Notes: generated from the letters alone by a model not told the origin. A stretch of DNA of 13,462 bases from Thauera sp. (GCA_023150215.1 JAKLLJ010000061.1:1-13462); one strand, 5' to 3'; counted from the first letter of the stretch, positions 6,779 through 13,309 are shown. Program-made: numbers and translations.

Positions 6779-8239
6779 ATGCTGCTCTGGCTTGTCGTCG
6801 CCTATCTGGTCGTCTCCATCGGCATCGGCCTGTATGCCGCCACCCGGGTGCACAACGCGCGTGACTACATCACCGCAGGGCGCAACCTGCCGATGATCGT
6901 GGTGCTGGCGATGGTGTTCGCGACCTGGTTCGGTGCCGAGACCGTACTCGGCATCTCCGCCACCTTTCTCGAGGAAGGCTTCCGCGGCCTGATCTCCGAC
7001 CCGCTCGGCGCCTCCGTCTGCCTGGTGCTGTTCGGTCTCGTCTTCGCCCGTCCGCTGTACCGCATGAACCTGCTCACGCTCGGCGACTTCTTCCGCATGC
7101 GCTACAACCGCACGACCGAGCTCGTGCTGTCGATCTGCATCGTGCTGTCCTACCTCGGCTGGGTGGCGGCGCAGATCACCGCGCTCGGCCTGGTGTTCAA
7201 CGTGCTCTCGGGCGACCCGGTGTCGATGAACCAGGGCATGCTGATCGGCGCCGGCGTCGTCCTCGTCTATACCCTGTTCGGTGGCATGTGGTCGGTGGCG
7301 ATGACCACCTTCGTGCAGATGATCGTGATCGTGATCGGCCTGGTCTGGGTGAGCTGGATCGCCGGCGACATGGCCGGTGGCTTCGACAACGTGATCGCCA
7401 AGGCTGCCGCCGAAGGCAAGTTCGAGTTCCTGCCCGCGCTGGACGCGGTCGAGATCGTCGCCTGGATCGCCGCGTTCGCCACCATGGCGCTCGGCTCTAT
7501 CCCGCAGCAGGACGTGTTCCAGCGCGTGAATTCCTCCAGGAACGAGCGCGTCGCGATCTGGGGCACGACGCTCGGCGGGGTGAGCTACTTCTTCTTCGCC
7601 GCGGTGCCGCTCTTCCTCGCCTACACCGCCAACATCATCGATCCCGGCATGGTCGAGCGCCTGATGGAGCAGGACTCGCAGCTCATCCTGCCGACGCTGA
7701 TCCTGCAGTACATGCCCTTCTACGCCCAGGTGATCTTCTTCGGCGCGCTGCTGTCGGTCATCATGTCGACCGCCTCCGGCACCCTGCTCGCCCCCTCGGT
7801 GACCTTCTCCGAGAACGTGCTGCGCGGCTTCTTCCCGGGCATGGGCGACCGCGCCTTCCTGATGAGCACCCGGGTCACAGTGGTGGCATTCACCGCCCTC
7901 GTCACTTGGTACGCCACCAGCACCGAGTCGTCGATCCACCAGATGGTCGAGAACGCCTACCGGATCACCCTCGCCGGCGCCTTCGTGCCGCTCGCTGCCG
8001 GCCTGTTCTGGAAGCGCGCCAACAACCTTGGCGCCGCGCTCGCGATCATCCTTGGCCTCGCCACCTGGATCCTGTTCGAGCTGTTCGTGCCCGAAGGCGA
8101 CATCGAGCCGCAGCTCTACGGCCTGGCGGCGAGCACGCTCGGCATGCTGGTGGGCGGCCTGCTCGGGCCGAAGCCGCACCATCGCCCGCACATGAGCAGC
8201 CACCATGCGGCGGCGGGCACCTACCACACCCAGCGCTGA
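6779..8239 (+). CDS. Sodium:solute symporter family (SSS) transporter, substrate unknown
   Basis: This 486-residue integral membrane protein has about 12–13 hydrophobic segments. It begins MLLWLVVAYLVVSIGIGLYA and carries SSS hallmarks, namely the GRNLP loop after helix 1, WFGAETVLG in helix 2, the signature around FGGMWSVAMTTFVQM (about 163–177), and a Ser/Thr-rich STASG segment (about residue 330) in the region that forms the Na2 site in this family. The family couples solute uptake (proline, pantothenate, acetate, sugars and others) to sodium. Its proximity to the arginine-catabolic fusion suggests an amino acid or related compound, but that is inference. ATG at 6779 is preferred because GAAGG (6766–6770) lies eight bases upstream and the protein then starts at helix 1. 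The upstream start at 6701 would add 26 atypical residues. The hydrophilic C-terminal tail (463–486) is histidine-rich (PHHRPHMSSHH), which is unusual. Confidence 0.88.
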   Translation: MLLWLVVAYLVVSIGIGLYAATRVHNARDYITAGRNLPMIVVLAMVFATWFGAETVLGISATFLEEGFRGLISDPLGASVCLVLFGLVFARPLYRMNLLTLGDFFRMRYNRTTELVLSICIVLSYLGWVAAQITALGLVFNVLSGDPVSMNQGMLIGAGVVLVYTLFGGMWSVAMTTFVQMIVIVIGLVWVSWIAGDMAGGFDNVIAKAAAEGKFEFLPALDAVEIVAWIAAFATMALGSIPQQDVFQRVNSSRNERVAIWGTTLGGVSYFFFAAVPLFLAYTANIIDPGMVERLMEQDSQLILPTLILQYMPFYAQVIFFGALLSVIMSTASGTLLAPSVTFSENVLRGFFPGMGDRAFLMSTRVTVVAFTALVTWYATSTESSIHQMVENAYRITLAGAFVPLAAGLFWKRANNLGAALAIILGLATWILFELFVPEGDIEPQLYGLAASTLGMLVGGLLGPKPHHRPHMSSHHAAAGTYHTQR

Positions 8240-8241
8240 GT

Positions 8242-8261
8242 CACCCCGGCAGTCCGGGGTG
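8242..8261 (+). terminator. GC-rich hairpin directly after the symporter stop
   Basis: CACCCCGG (8242–8249) and CCGGGGTG (8254–8261) are perfect complements with a CAGT loop, starting three bases after the stop codon. No U tract follows, so it may protect the 3' end of the message or assist termination with the larger dyad just downstream. Confidence 0.45.
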
Positions 8262-8277
8262 GTCGTGGATGAATGCC

Positions 8278-8326
8278 GGCCGGCGGCCCCTGCGTTTGAT
8301 GGTGATCAACGCGAAGGCCGCCGGCC
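8278..8326 (+). repeat. Long dyad surrounding the FNR box
   Basis: The 11-base arms GGCCGGCGGCC (8278–8288) and GGCCGCCGGCC (8316–8326) are perfect inverted copies. Their centre (8302) is within half a base of the centre of the FNR box. Between them GCGTTTGAT and ATCAACGC also pair, with one unpaired base. Read-through transcripts from the symporter would fold this into a strong stem-loop, so it may act as a terminator as well as a DNA target. Confidence 0.65.
8296..8309 (+). promoter_or_regulatory. FNR/Anr-type binding site upstream of ubiU
   Basis: TTGATGGTGATCAA is a perfect match to the FNR/Anr consensus TTGAT-N4-ATCAA. Its centre is 8302.5, and 41.5 bases further on is 8344. A start there puts the -10 window exactly on TATGGT at 8332–8337. 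This is the geometry of a class II FNR-activated promoter. In E. coli the ubiUV operon is known to be FNR-dependent, so function and site agree. Other CRP/FNR-family regulators such as Dnr or NnrR recognise similar sites. Confidence 0.85.
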
Positions 8327-8331
8327 TCGTT

Positions 8332-8337
8332 TATGGT
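8332..8337 (+). promoter_or_regulatory. Predicted -10 element of ubiUVT
   Basis: TATGGT is placed exactly at -12 to -7 if transcription starts at 8344, the position dictated by the FNR box. The leader would be 26 bases, beginning with a GTTTTTT tract. No -35 hexamer is expected or seen at a class II activated promoter. Confidence 0.6.
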
Positions 8338-8369
8338 TACGGCGTTTTTTCCCCGGAAATCCCGCCCCC

Positions 8370-9386
8370 ATGACCGTGCCTTCCCCGATCGAACTCGTCT
8401 GCCCCGCGGGCAGCCTGCCGGCCCTCAAGACGGCCATCGATCACGGCGCAGACTGCGTCTACCTCGGCTTCAAGGATGCCACCAACGCGCGCAACTTCAC
8501 CGGCCTGAACTTCGACCCGGCGCAGATGCGCGAAGGCATCGCCTACGCCCACGCCCGCAAGCGCAAGGTCCTGCTCGCCCTCAACACCTATCCCCAGACC
8601 GGCAACTGGGCGAGCTGGACGCAGGCCGTGGACCGCGCCGCCGACTTCGGCCTCGACGCGATCATCCTCGCCGACCCCGGCCTCATGGCCTACGCCGCCA
8701 AGACCCATCCGCAGCTGCGCCTGCACCTGTCGGTGCAGGGCTCGGCCACCAGCTACGAGGCGATCAACTGGTATCACGAGCGCTTCGGCGTCCAGCGCGC
8801 GGTGCTGCCGCGCGTACTGTCGATGGCCCAGGTCGAGAGCGTGATCGCCAACACCCCGGTCGAGATCGAGATCTTCGGCTTCGGCGGCCTGTGCGTGATG
8901 GTCGAGGGGCGCTGCGCGCTGTCGGCCTACGCCACCGGCGAGTCGCCCAACTGCAACGGCGCCTGCTCGCCGGGCAAGCACGTGCGCTGGGAAGACACCC
9001 CGCGCGGCATGGAGACGCGCCTGAACGGCATCCTCATCGACCGCTTCGCCGACGGCGAGCGCGCCGGCTACCCGACGCTGTGCAAGGGCCGCTTCGAGGT
9101 CAACGACGAGACCTACTACGCGCTCGAGGAGCCCACCAGCCTCAACACGCTCGAGCTGCTGCCCGAACTCGCCCGCATCGGGATCCGCGCGATCAAGATC
9201 GAAGGCCGCCAGCGCAGCCCGGCCTACGTCGCTCAGGTCACCAAGGTGTGGCGTGCCGCGCTCGACAAGCTCAAGGCCGGCGGCGCCGAGGGCTTCAGTG
9301 TGCTGCCGGGGTGGATGGCCGAGCTCAACAAGGTTTCCGAAGGCCAGAGCCACACGCTGGGCGCCTACTACCGGCCGTGGAAGTGA
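8370..9386 (+). CDS. ubiU: UbiU, O2-independent ubiquinone hydroxylation subunit (U32 peptidase-like, 4Fe-4S)
   Basis: This 338-residue member of the U32 peptidase-like family partners with UbiV to hydroxylate the ubiquinone ring without oxygen (prephenate is the reported oxygen donor). The N-terminus ELVCPAGSLPALKTAIDHGAD and the central FGFGGLCVMVEGRC match UbiU. Cysteines C175, C182, C199 and C238 keep precisely the spacing of the four 4Fe-4S ligands of E. coli UbiU (169, 176, 193, 232, shifted by six). ESPNCNGACSP and YPTLCKGRF frame the last two. EEPTSLNTLELLPEL and KIEGRQRSPAYV are further family blocks. The start at 8370 gives six residues more than E. coli; the Shine–Dalgarno is weak (GGAA at 8355–8358). 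It heads ubiU–ubiV–ubiT behind a predicted FNR-dependent promoter, so anaerobic expression is likely. Confidence 0.96.
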   Translation: MTVPSPIELVCPAGSLPALKTAIDHGADCVYLGFKDATNARNFTGLNFDPAQMREGIAYAHARKRKVLLALNTYPQTGNWASWTQAVDRAADFGLDAIILADPGLMAYAAKTHPQLRLHLSVQGSATSYEAINWYHERFGVQRAVLPRVLSMAQVESVIANTPVEIEIFGFGGLCVMVEGRCALSAYATGESPNCNGACSPGKHVRWEDTPRGMETRLNGILIDRFADGERAGYPTLCKGRFEVNDETYYALEEPTSLNTLELLPELARIGIRAIKIEGRQRSPAYVAQVTKVWRAALDKLKAGGAEGFSVLPGWMAELNKVSEGQSHTLGAYYRPWK

Positions 9387-9402
9387 TCGCTGCACCACCG
9401 CA

Positions 9403-9419
9403 GCTGCGCTGACCGCAGC
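9403..9419 (+). repeat. Small hairpin in the ubiU–ubiV gap
   Basis: GCTGCG (9403–9408) and CGCAGC (9414–9419) form a six-base stem with a five-base loop shortly after the ubiU stop. The 158-base gap (9387–9544) holds no recognisable gene. The hairpin might modulate read-through or message stability. Confidence 0.3.
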
Positions 9420-9544
9420 GCATCGCCCCCCCCGCGCCCCCGGACCATTGCCCGTGCCGAACCCGATCACCGCATCCCGCCCGACGCGTCCCGCTAGCGC
9501 GCAGCGCGGCGGCGGCGACGCCCCATCCGAATGAGAACTGCCCC

Positions 9545-10456
9545 ATGAAACTCGCCCTCGGCCCCCTGCTTTACTACTGGCCGCACCAGAGCGTGCTCGA
9601 TTTCTACGCCGACATGGCCGAAGCGCCGGTCGACAGCGTCTATCTCGGCGAAACGGTGTGCTCGCGCCGCCACGAACTGCGCCTCGAGGACTGGCTGGAG
9701 GTCGGCAAAGTGCTGGCCGACGCCGGCAAGGAAGTGGTGATGAGCACCCAGGGCCTGATCGAATCCGAATCCGACCTCAAGGTGCTGCGCCGCATCGTGC
9801 GCCAGCGCGCCGGGGGGGATGCGGGCTTTCGTGTCGAGGCCAACGACATGGGTGCGGTGCGCCTGCTCGCCGAAGCCGGCGTCAAGGACTGGGTCGCCGG
9901 GCCGACGCTGAACGTCTTCAACCCGAGCACGCTGCAACTGATGATCGACGCCGGCGCCACGCGCTGGGCGGTCGCCCCCGAGATGGCCGGCGCGGCGCTC
10001 GCCGAGGTGCGCGCCGCGCTGCCCGCCCCGCTCGAAACCGAGGTCTTCGCCTACGGCCGCCTGCCGCTGGCGCACTCGGCGCGCTGCTTCACCGCCCGCC
10101 ACTTCAACCTGCAGAAGGACACCTGCGAGTTCCGCTGCCTGTCGATCATGGACGGCATCGCGCTGCGCACCCGCGAGGGTGCGCCTTTCCTGACGCTCAA
10201 CGGCGTGCAGACCCAGTCGGCGCGGGTGCACAACCTGCTCGGCGACCTGCCTGCGGTGCGAGGCCAGGCCGAGGTGCTGCGCATCAGCCCGCAGGGCGCG
10301 CACACCCGCCAGATCGTCGAGCTCTTCCGTGCCACCCTCGACGGCAGCCGCAGCCCGGCCGACGCCCTCGCCGCCAGTCGCGAGTGGATGGTCGAGGAAC
10401 CCTGCAACGGCTTCTGGCACGGCCGCGCCGGCGTCGAGCAATACGTCGCTGCCTGA
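9545..10456 (+). CDS. ubiV: UbiV, O2-independent ubiquinone hydroxylation subunit (U32 peptidase-like, 4Fe-4S)
   Basis: This 303-residue partner of UbiU forms with it the heterodimer that hydroxylates ubiquinone precursors without oxygen. The start MKLALGPLLYYWP and the block SVYLGETVCSRRHEL match UbiV. Four cysteines, C39, C181, C194 and C198, correspond to the 4Fe-4S ligands of E. coli UbiV (39, 180, 193, 197), the last three inside LAHSARCFTARHFNLQKDTCEFRC. FLTLNGVQTQSA and RISPQGAHT are further family blocks, and the tail CNGFWHGRAGVEQ is typical. There is only a weak Shine–Dalgarno (GAGAA, 9534–9538). A five-codon reading frame (9531–9548) ends in an ATGA overlap with the start codon, which might couple translation. 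The gene follows ubiU by 158 bases and precedes ubiT by 103, in one direction and probably in one operon. Confidence 0.96.
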   Translation: MKLALGPLLYYWPHQSVLDFYADMAEAPVDSVYLGETVCSRRHELRLEDWLEVGKVLADAGKEVVMSTQGLIESESDLKVLRRIVRQRAGGDAGFRVEANDMGAVRLLAEAGVKDWVAGPTLNVFNPSTLQLMIDAGATRWAVAPEMAGAALAEVRAALPAPLETEVFAYGRLPLAHSARCFTARHFNLQKDTCEFRCLSIMDGIALRTREGAPFLTLNGVQTQSARVHNLLGDLPAVRGQAEVLRISPQGAHTRQIVELFRATLDGSRSPADALAASREWMVEEPCNGFWHGRAGVEQYVAA

Positions 10457-10548
10457 GCGGCGGGGCAGGCCTGATCACGCATCGCGCCTTCCCGGTCACC
10501 GATTCGCAGGCCAGCCTGCCCGAGCCCGCCCGCCTCCCTCCCCACTCC

Positions 10549-10552
10549 GGAG
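10549..10552 (+). promoter_or_regulatory. Ribosome binding site of ubiT
   Basis: GGAG lies seven bases before the ATG at 10560. This supports that start over the in-frame upstream codon at 10329, which lies inside ubiV. Confidence 0.6.
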
Positions 10553-10559
10553 TCTGCAC

Positions 10560-11096
10560 ATGCCCGCCTTTCCCGCCCTGCCCCGCCCGCCATTGCTGAC
10601 CGAGCTGCTGCCCGGCAACCTGCGTCAGCGCATCGGCGTACGCCTCGAGAACCTGCGCATCCCCGACTTCACGTTGCCCGCGCCGCTCGCCAGGCTGGTC
10701 TCGCGCCTGCCGCAGCAGCCGCCCACGCACGTCCTCACGCTCGCGCTCAACCTCGCACTCGACCGCATCCTGCCGCGCGACACGCTCGCGCCGCTCACCG
10801 GTCGCCAGTTGCAGATGCGCGTGCTCGATGCCGGGCTCACCCTCGACTTCACCCTCGGCGAGCGCGGTTTCCGACGTGCGGCGCCGGCCGCGGGCGCCAG
10901 GCCCGACCTGATCATCTCGGCAACCACGCGCGACTTCATGGCGCTCGCCCTGCGCGAGGAAGACCCCGACACCTTGTTCTTCAGCCGCCGCCTGCGCATG
11001 GAAGGCGACACCGAGCTCGGCCTGCTGGTCAAGAACACGCTCGACGCGGTGGACTGGGACGCCCTCAAGGCCAGGCTGCTCGGCCGCCGCAGCTAA
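10560..11096 (+). CDS. ubiT: UbiT, SCP2-domain accessory factor of O2-independent ubiquinone synthesis
   Basis: This 178-residue protein is close in length to E. coli UbiT (174). An SCP2 sterol-carrier-like domain spans about residues 45–150 (THVLTLALNLALDRIL, LTGRQLQMRVLDAGLTLDFTL, DLIISATTRDFMALALREEDPDTLFFSRRLRMEGDTELGLLVKNTLD, quoted in pieces). Such domains bind lipids. UbiT is needed for anaerobic ubiquinone synthesis and binds ubiquinone precursors or phosphatidic acid, a role parallel to that of UbiJ in the aerobic pathway. Identification rests on the domain plus position directly after ubiU and ubiV. UbiJ also has an SCP2 domain but lies with ubiE and ubiB in E. coli and has a coiled-coil tail that is absent here. 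The start at 10560 has a GGAG seven bases upstream. It is the last gene of the module and is followed by a REP-like hairpin. Confidence 0.92.
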   Translation: MPAFPALPRPPLLTELLPGNLRQRIGVRLENLRIPDFTLPAPLARLVSRLPQQPPTHVLTLALNLALDRILPRDTLAPLTGRQLQMRVLDAGLTLDFTLGERGFRRAAPAAGARPDLIISATTRDFMALALREEDPDTLFFSRRLRMEGDTELGLLVKNTLDAVDWDALKARLLGRRS

Positions 11097-11106
11097 GCAC
11101 CGCCGT

Positions 11107-11174
11107 GTTCGCGCCTGCCGGCGCTCCTACAGCCGGGTCGACATCGCCCTGTAGGAGCGCCGACAGGCGCGAAC
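11107..11174 (+). repeat. REP/BIME-like inverted repeat with GTAGGAGC cores, possible terminator
   Basis: The left arm 11107–11132 and right arm 11149–11174 are 26 bases each and complementary at 25 positions, with a 16-base loop. The arms begin GTTCGCGCCTG and end CTCCTACAG, and the right arm reads CTGTAGGAGCGCC. Extragenic palindromes with GTAG-type heads are known from Pseudomonas, Stenotrophomonas and other proteobacteria, where RAYT transposases are linked to their spread. Only one copy pair occurs in this window, between ubiT and thiL. It would also form a very stable transcript hairpin between the two units. Confidence 0.75.
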
Positions 11175-11230
11175 CGGCCAAGTCGCACGCATTTGCCTTG
11201 ACCTGCCTGCGCGCCCAGCGGCATCCGCGG

Positions 11231-11236
11231 TAAGCT
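11231..11236 (+). promoter_or_regulatory. Possible -10 element of thiL
   Basis: TAAGCT followed by CGCGG lies 27 bases before the thiL ATG, in the same hexamer plus CG discriminator arrangement as before argS and ubiB. TTGACC at 11198–11203 is too far away (27-base gap) to be its -35. Confidence 0.35.
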
Positions 11237-11262
11237 CGCGGTCCTCAGCCCGACTTCCTGCC

Positions 11263-12222
11263 ATGCCCTCCGAATTCGACCTGATCCGGCGCCATTTCAC
11301 CCGCAGCACGCGGCACACCGAGCTCGCCGTCGGCGACGACGCTGCCCTGCTCGCGCCACGCCCCGGCATGCAGCTTGCCGTGTCCACCGACATGCTGGTC
11401 GCCGGCACGCATTTCCTGGCCGACACTGACCCGCAAGACCTCGGCTGGAAGACCCTCGCAGTCAACGTATCCGACCTTGCCGCGATGGGTGCCGAGCCGC
11501 GCTGGGCCTTCCTCGCGCTTGCACTGCCGCACGCCGACGAGGCCTGGATCGCCGCCTTCGCGCGCGGCTTCTTCGCCTGCGCAGACACCTTCGGGGTGGA
11601 CCTGGCCGGGGGCGACACCACGCGCGGTCCGCTGACACTGTCGGTGAGCATCATTGGCGAAATCCCGGCAGGAGCTGCGGTGACGCGCGCCGGCGGCCGC
11701 GCCGGCGACGACCTGTGGGTATCGGGCCAGCCCGGCCGGGCCGCGCTCGGACTTGCCGCGCTGCGCGGCGAGACCTCGCTGCTGCCGGGGGCATACGAAG
11801 CGTGCGTCGGCGCGCTGCAGCGCCCGCAACCGCGGGTCGCGCTCGGCGGCGCGCTGCGCGGGCTGGCCAGTGCGATGCTCGACGTCTCCGACGGCCTGCT
11901 CGGCGACCTGCGCCACATCCTCGAATGCTCGGCAACCGGTGCGGTGGTGGACGTCGCCGCCCTGCCACTCGCCGCGCTGCACGCGACCGGTACCGACCCC
12001 GCACTGTGCCGGCACTGCCTGCTGTCCGGTGGTGACGACTACGAGTTGCTGTTCGCCGCGCCGTTTACGCGACGCGCCGACGTCGCCGCGCTCGCGACCC
12101 GACTCGGGCTGCCGCTCCACCGCATCGGCCACCTGAGCGCGGAACCGGGCCAGCTCCGGCTGCGCGAAAGCGACGGCAATCTGGCGACACCGACCGCATA
12201 CGGCTACGATCACTTCGGCTGA
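11263..12222 (+). CDS. thiL: Thiamine-monophosphate kinase ThiL
   Basis: This 319-residue PurM/AIR synthase-like kinase phosphorylates thiamine monophosphate to thiamine diphosphate with ATP, the last step of cofactor synthesis, in the cytoplasm. Visible motifs in order are VGDDAALL (D25, D26), STDMLVAGTHF (41–51), VNVSDLAAMGAEP (67–79), GGDTTRG (116–122), LDVSDGLLGDL (D207, D210) and SGGDDYELLF (255–264). All are ATP/Mg-binding or substrate-binding blocks of ThiL. The start MPSEFDLIRRHF is standard for the family (GEFDLI). No good Shine–Dalgarno is seen in the short leader. It opens a run of closely spaced genes (thiL, pgpA, pncC), and a possible -10 lies just upstream, separated from ubiT by the REP-like repeat. 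Confidence 0.96.
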   Translation: MPSEFDLIRRHFTRSTRHTELAVGDDAALLAPRPGMQLAVSTDMLVAGTHFLADTDPQDLGWKTLAVNVSDLAAMGAEPRWAFLALALPHADEAWIAAFARGFFACADTFGVDLAGGDTTRGPLTLSVSIIGEIPAGAAVTRAGGRAGDDLWVSGQPGRAALGLAALRGETSLLPGAYEACVGALQRPQPRVALGGALRGLASAMLDVSDGLLGDLRHILECSATGAVVDVAALPLAALHATGTDPALCRHCLLSGGDDYELLFAAPFTRRADVAALATRLGLPLHRIGHLSAEPGQLRLRESDGNLATPTAYGYDHFG

Positions 12223-12293
12223 ACCTTGCCGGCCGACCAGGCCCCCTCCGACCTACGCCAGCCTTCATTCCTTCGCTCCTCATCGCCGAGACC

Positions 12294-12776
12294 ATGCGCC
12301 CGACTGCCCGCCTGTTGATGAGCCACCCCGCCCACTTCATCTCGCTCGGCTTCGGCGCAGGGCTGTCGCCATGGGCGCCCGGCACGGTGGGGACGCTGCT
12401 CGGCTGGGCGCTTTATCCGCTGATCCGCACCCCGGTGTCGGAGTTCGTCTTCCTCGCCCTGCTCGCCAGTTTCTTCCTCGCCGGCGTGCTCGCCGCCGAA
12501 CGCACCGGGCGCGCGCTCGGCGTGGCTGACCACGGCGGCATCGTGTGGGACGAGATGGTGGCAATCTGGCTGGTGCTGCTGTTCACCCCCTCCGGCCTGT
12601 TGTGGCAGGCGGTCGCGGTCGCGCTGTTCCGCTTCTTCGACATCGTCAAGCCGCCACCGGTACGCTGGGCGGACCGCAGCTTCAAGGGCGGCTTCGGGGT
12701 GATGTTCGACGACATCGTCGCCGCCGGCTACACGCTGCTGGTGCTCGCCATCCTCGTCGTTGTGTTCGGCGCCTGA
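12294..12776 (+). CDS. pgpA: Phosphatidylglycerophosphatase A
   Basis: This 160-residue inner-membrane phosphatase converts phosphatidylglycerophosphate to phosphatidylglycerol. It has the PgpA blocks GFGAGLSPWAPGTVGTL (19–35), DHGGIVWDEMVAIW (79–92), FRFFDIVKPPP (112–122) and GGFGVMFDDIVAAGYT, with the acidic residues D79, D86, E87 and the DD pair expected at the metal site. Several hydrophobic helices fill the rest (about 52–70, 93–111, and the C-terminal VLAILVVVFGA). The ATG at 12294 is used; an in-frame ATG at 12318 (M9, before SHPAHFISLG) would also give a complete protein. It follows thiL by 71 bases and precedes pncC by only 4, a common proteobacterial order, so it is probably in the same operon. 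Confidence 0.95.
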   Translation: MRPTARLLMSHPAHFISLGFGAGLSPWAPGTVGTLLGWALYPLIRTPVSEFVFLALLASFFLAGVLAAERTGRALGVADHGGIVWDEMVAIWLVLLFTPSGLLWQAVAVALFRFFDIVKPPPVRWADRSFKGGFGVMFDDIVAAGYTLLVLAILVVVFGA

Positions 12777-12780
12777 AGCC

Positions 12781-13269
12781 ATGACCGACATCGAGCTCGA
12801 ATCCCTGGCCTGCCAGGTTGGCGAAGCCCTGGCAGCACGTGGCTGGCGGCTGGCAACGGCAGAATCCTGCACCGGTGGCTGGATCGCTGAAGCGGTGACC
12901 GCGATCAGCGGCAGTTCGGCCTGGTTCGACCGCGGCTTCGTGACCTACTCCAATGCCGCCAAGATGGACATGCTCGGCGTGGCGGCGCAAACCCTGGCGA
13001 CACACGGCGCGGTCAGCGAGGCAACCGTGCGCGAGATGGCCGAGGGCGCTCTCGCGCGCAGCCTGGCCGACGTCGCGGTGGCGGTGTCGGGCGTCGCCGG
13101 CCCCACTGGCGGCACCGCGACCAAGCCCGTCGGCATGATCTGCATCGGCTGGGCCGCGCGCGCGTACCCGAGCCGGGTAGCCACGCTCCACTTCAGCGGC
13201 GACCGCAGGGCCATTCGTCGCCAGACGGTGATTCGCGCGCTCGATGGCGTGCAGGCGCTCGCGCGCTGA
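12781..13269 (+). CDS. pncC: Nicotinamide-nucleotide amidohydrolase PncC (stand-alone CinA C-terminal domain)
   Basis: This 162-residue protein consists only of the CinA C-terminal (PncC) domain, without the N-terminal pyrophosphatase part found in full-length CinA. It deamidates nicotinamide mononucleotide to nicotinic acid mononucleotide in pyridine nucleotide recycling. Motifs are TAESCTGGWIAEAVT (27–41, probable catalytic S29), GFVTYSNAAKMDMLGV (K61 candidate active-site lysine), GAVSEATVREMA and AVSGVAGPTGGTATKPVGM. The ATG at 12781 is preferred because the family starts just before the first helix. An in-frame GTG at 12760 would overlap pgpA. It sits four bases after pgpA and directly before recA, an association seen widely for cinA-type genes. 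Part of recA transcription could come from this operon as well as from its own LexA-controlled promoter. Confidence 0.94.
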   Translation: MTDIELESLACQVGEALAARGWRLATAESCTGGWIAEAVTAISGSSAWFDRGFVTYSNAAKMDMLGVAAQTLATHGAVSEATVREMAEGALARSLADVAVAVSGVAGPTGGTATKPVGMICIGWAARAYPSRVATLHFSGDRRAIRRQTVIRALDGVQALAR

Positions 13270-13309
13270 AGCGCCACAGAGCGCCGGCGCAACAATCCAT
13301 AAGGCATAT

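Noticed and set aside
5738..8227. 829-codon minus-strand open frame antisense to the fusion and symporter
   Set aside because: It is rich in His, Gly, Ala, Asp and Glu, typical of the reverse frame of GC-rich genes, and shows no recognisable domain. The opposite strand encodes two well-supported proteins.
9811..9830. Seven-G run in ubiV as a possible phase-variable frameshift site
   Set aside because: The frame stays open through it and the downstream cysteine motif is intact. A single G7 in a GC-rich gene is weak evidence for phase variation.
11198..11236. TTGACC as the -35 of thiL
   Set aside because: The gap to TAAGCT is 27 bases, far beyond the usable 16–18, and there is no -10 at the correct distance.
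13271..13290. Terminator between pncC and recA
   Set aside because: Only five-base GCGCC/GGCGC arms pair, with no U tract, so it is too weak to call.
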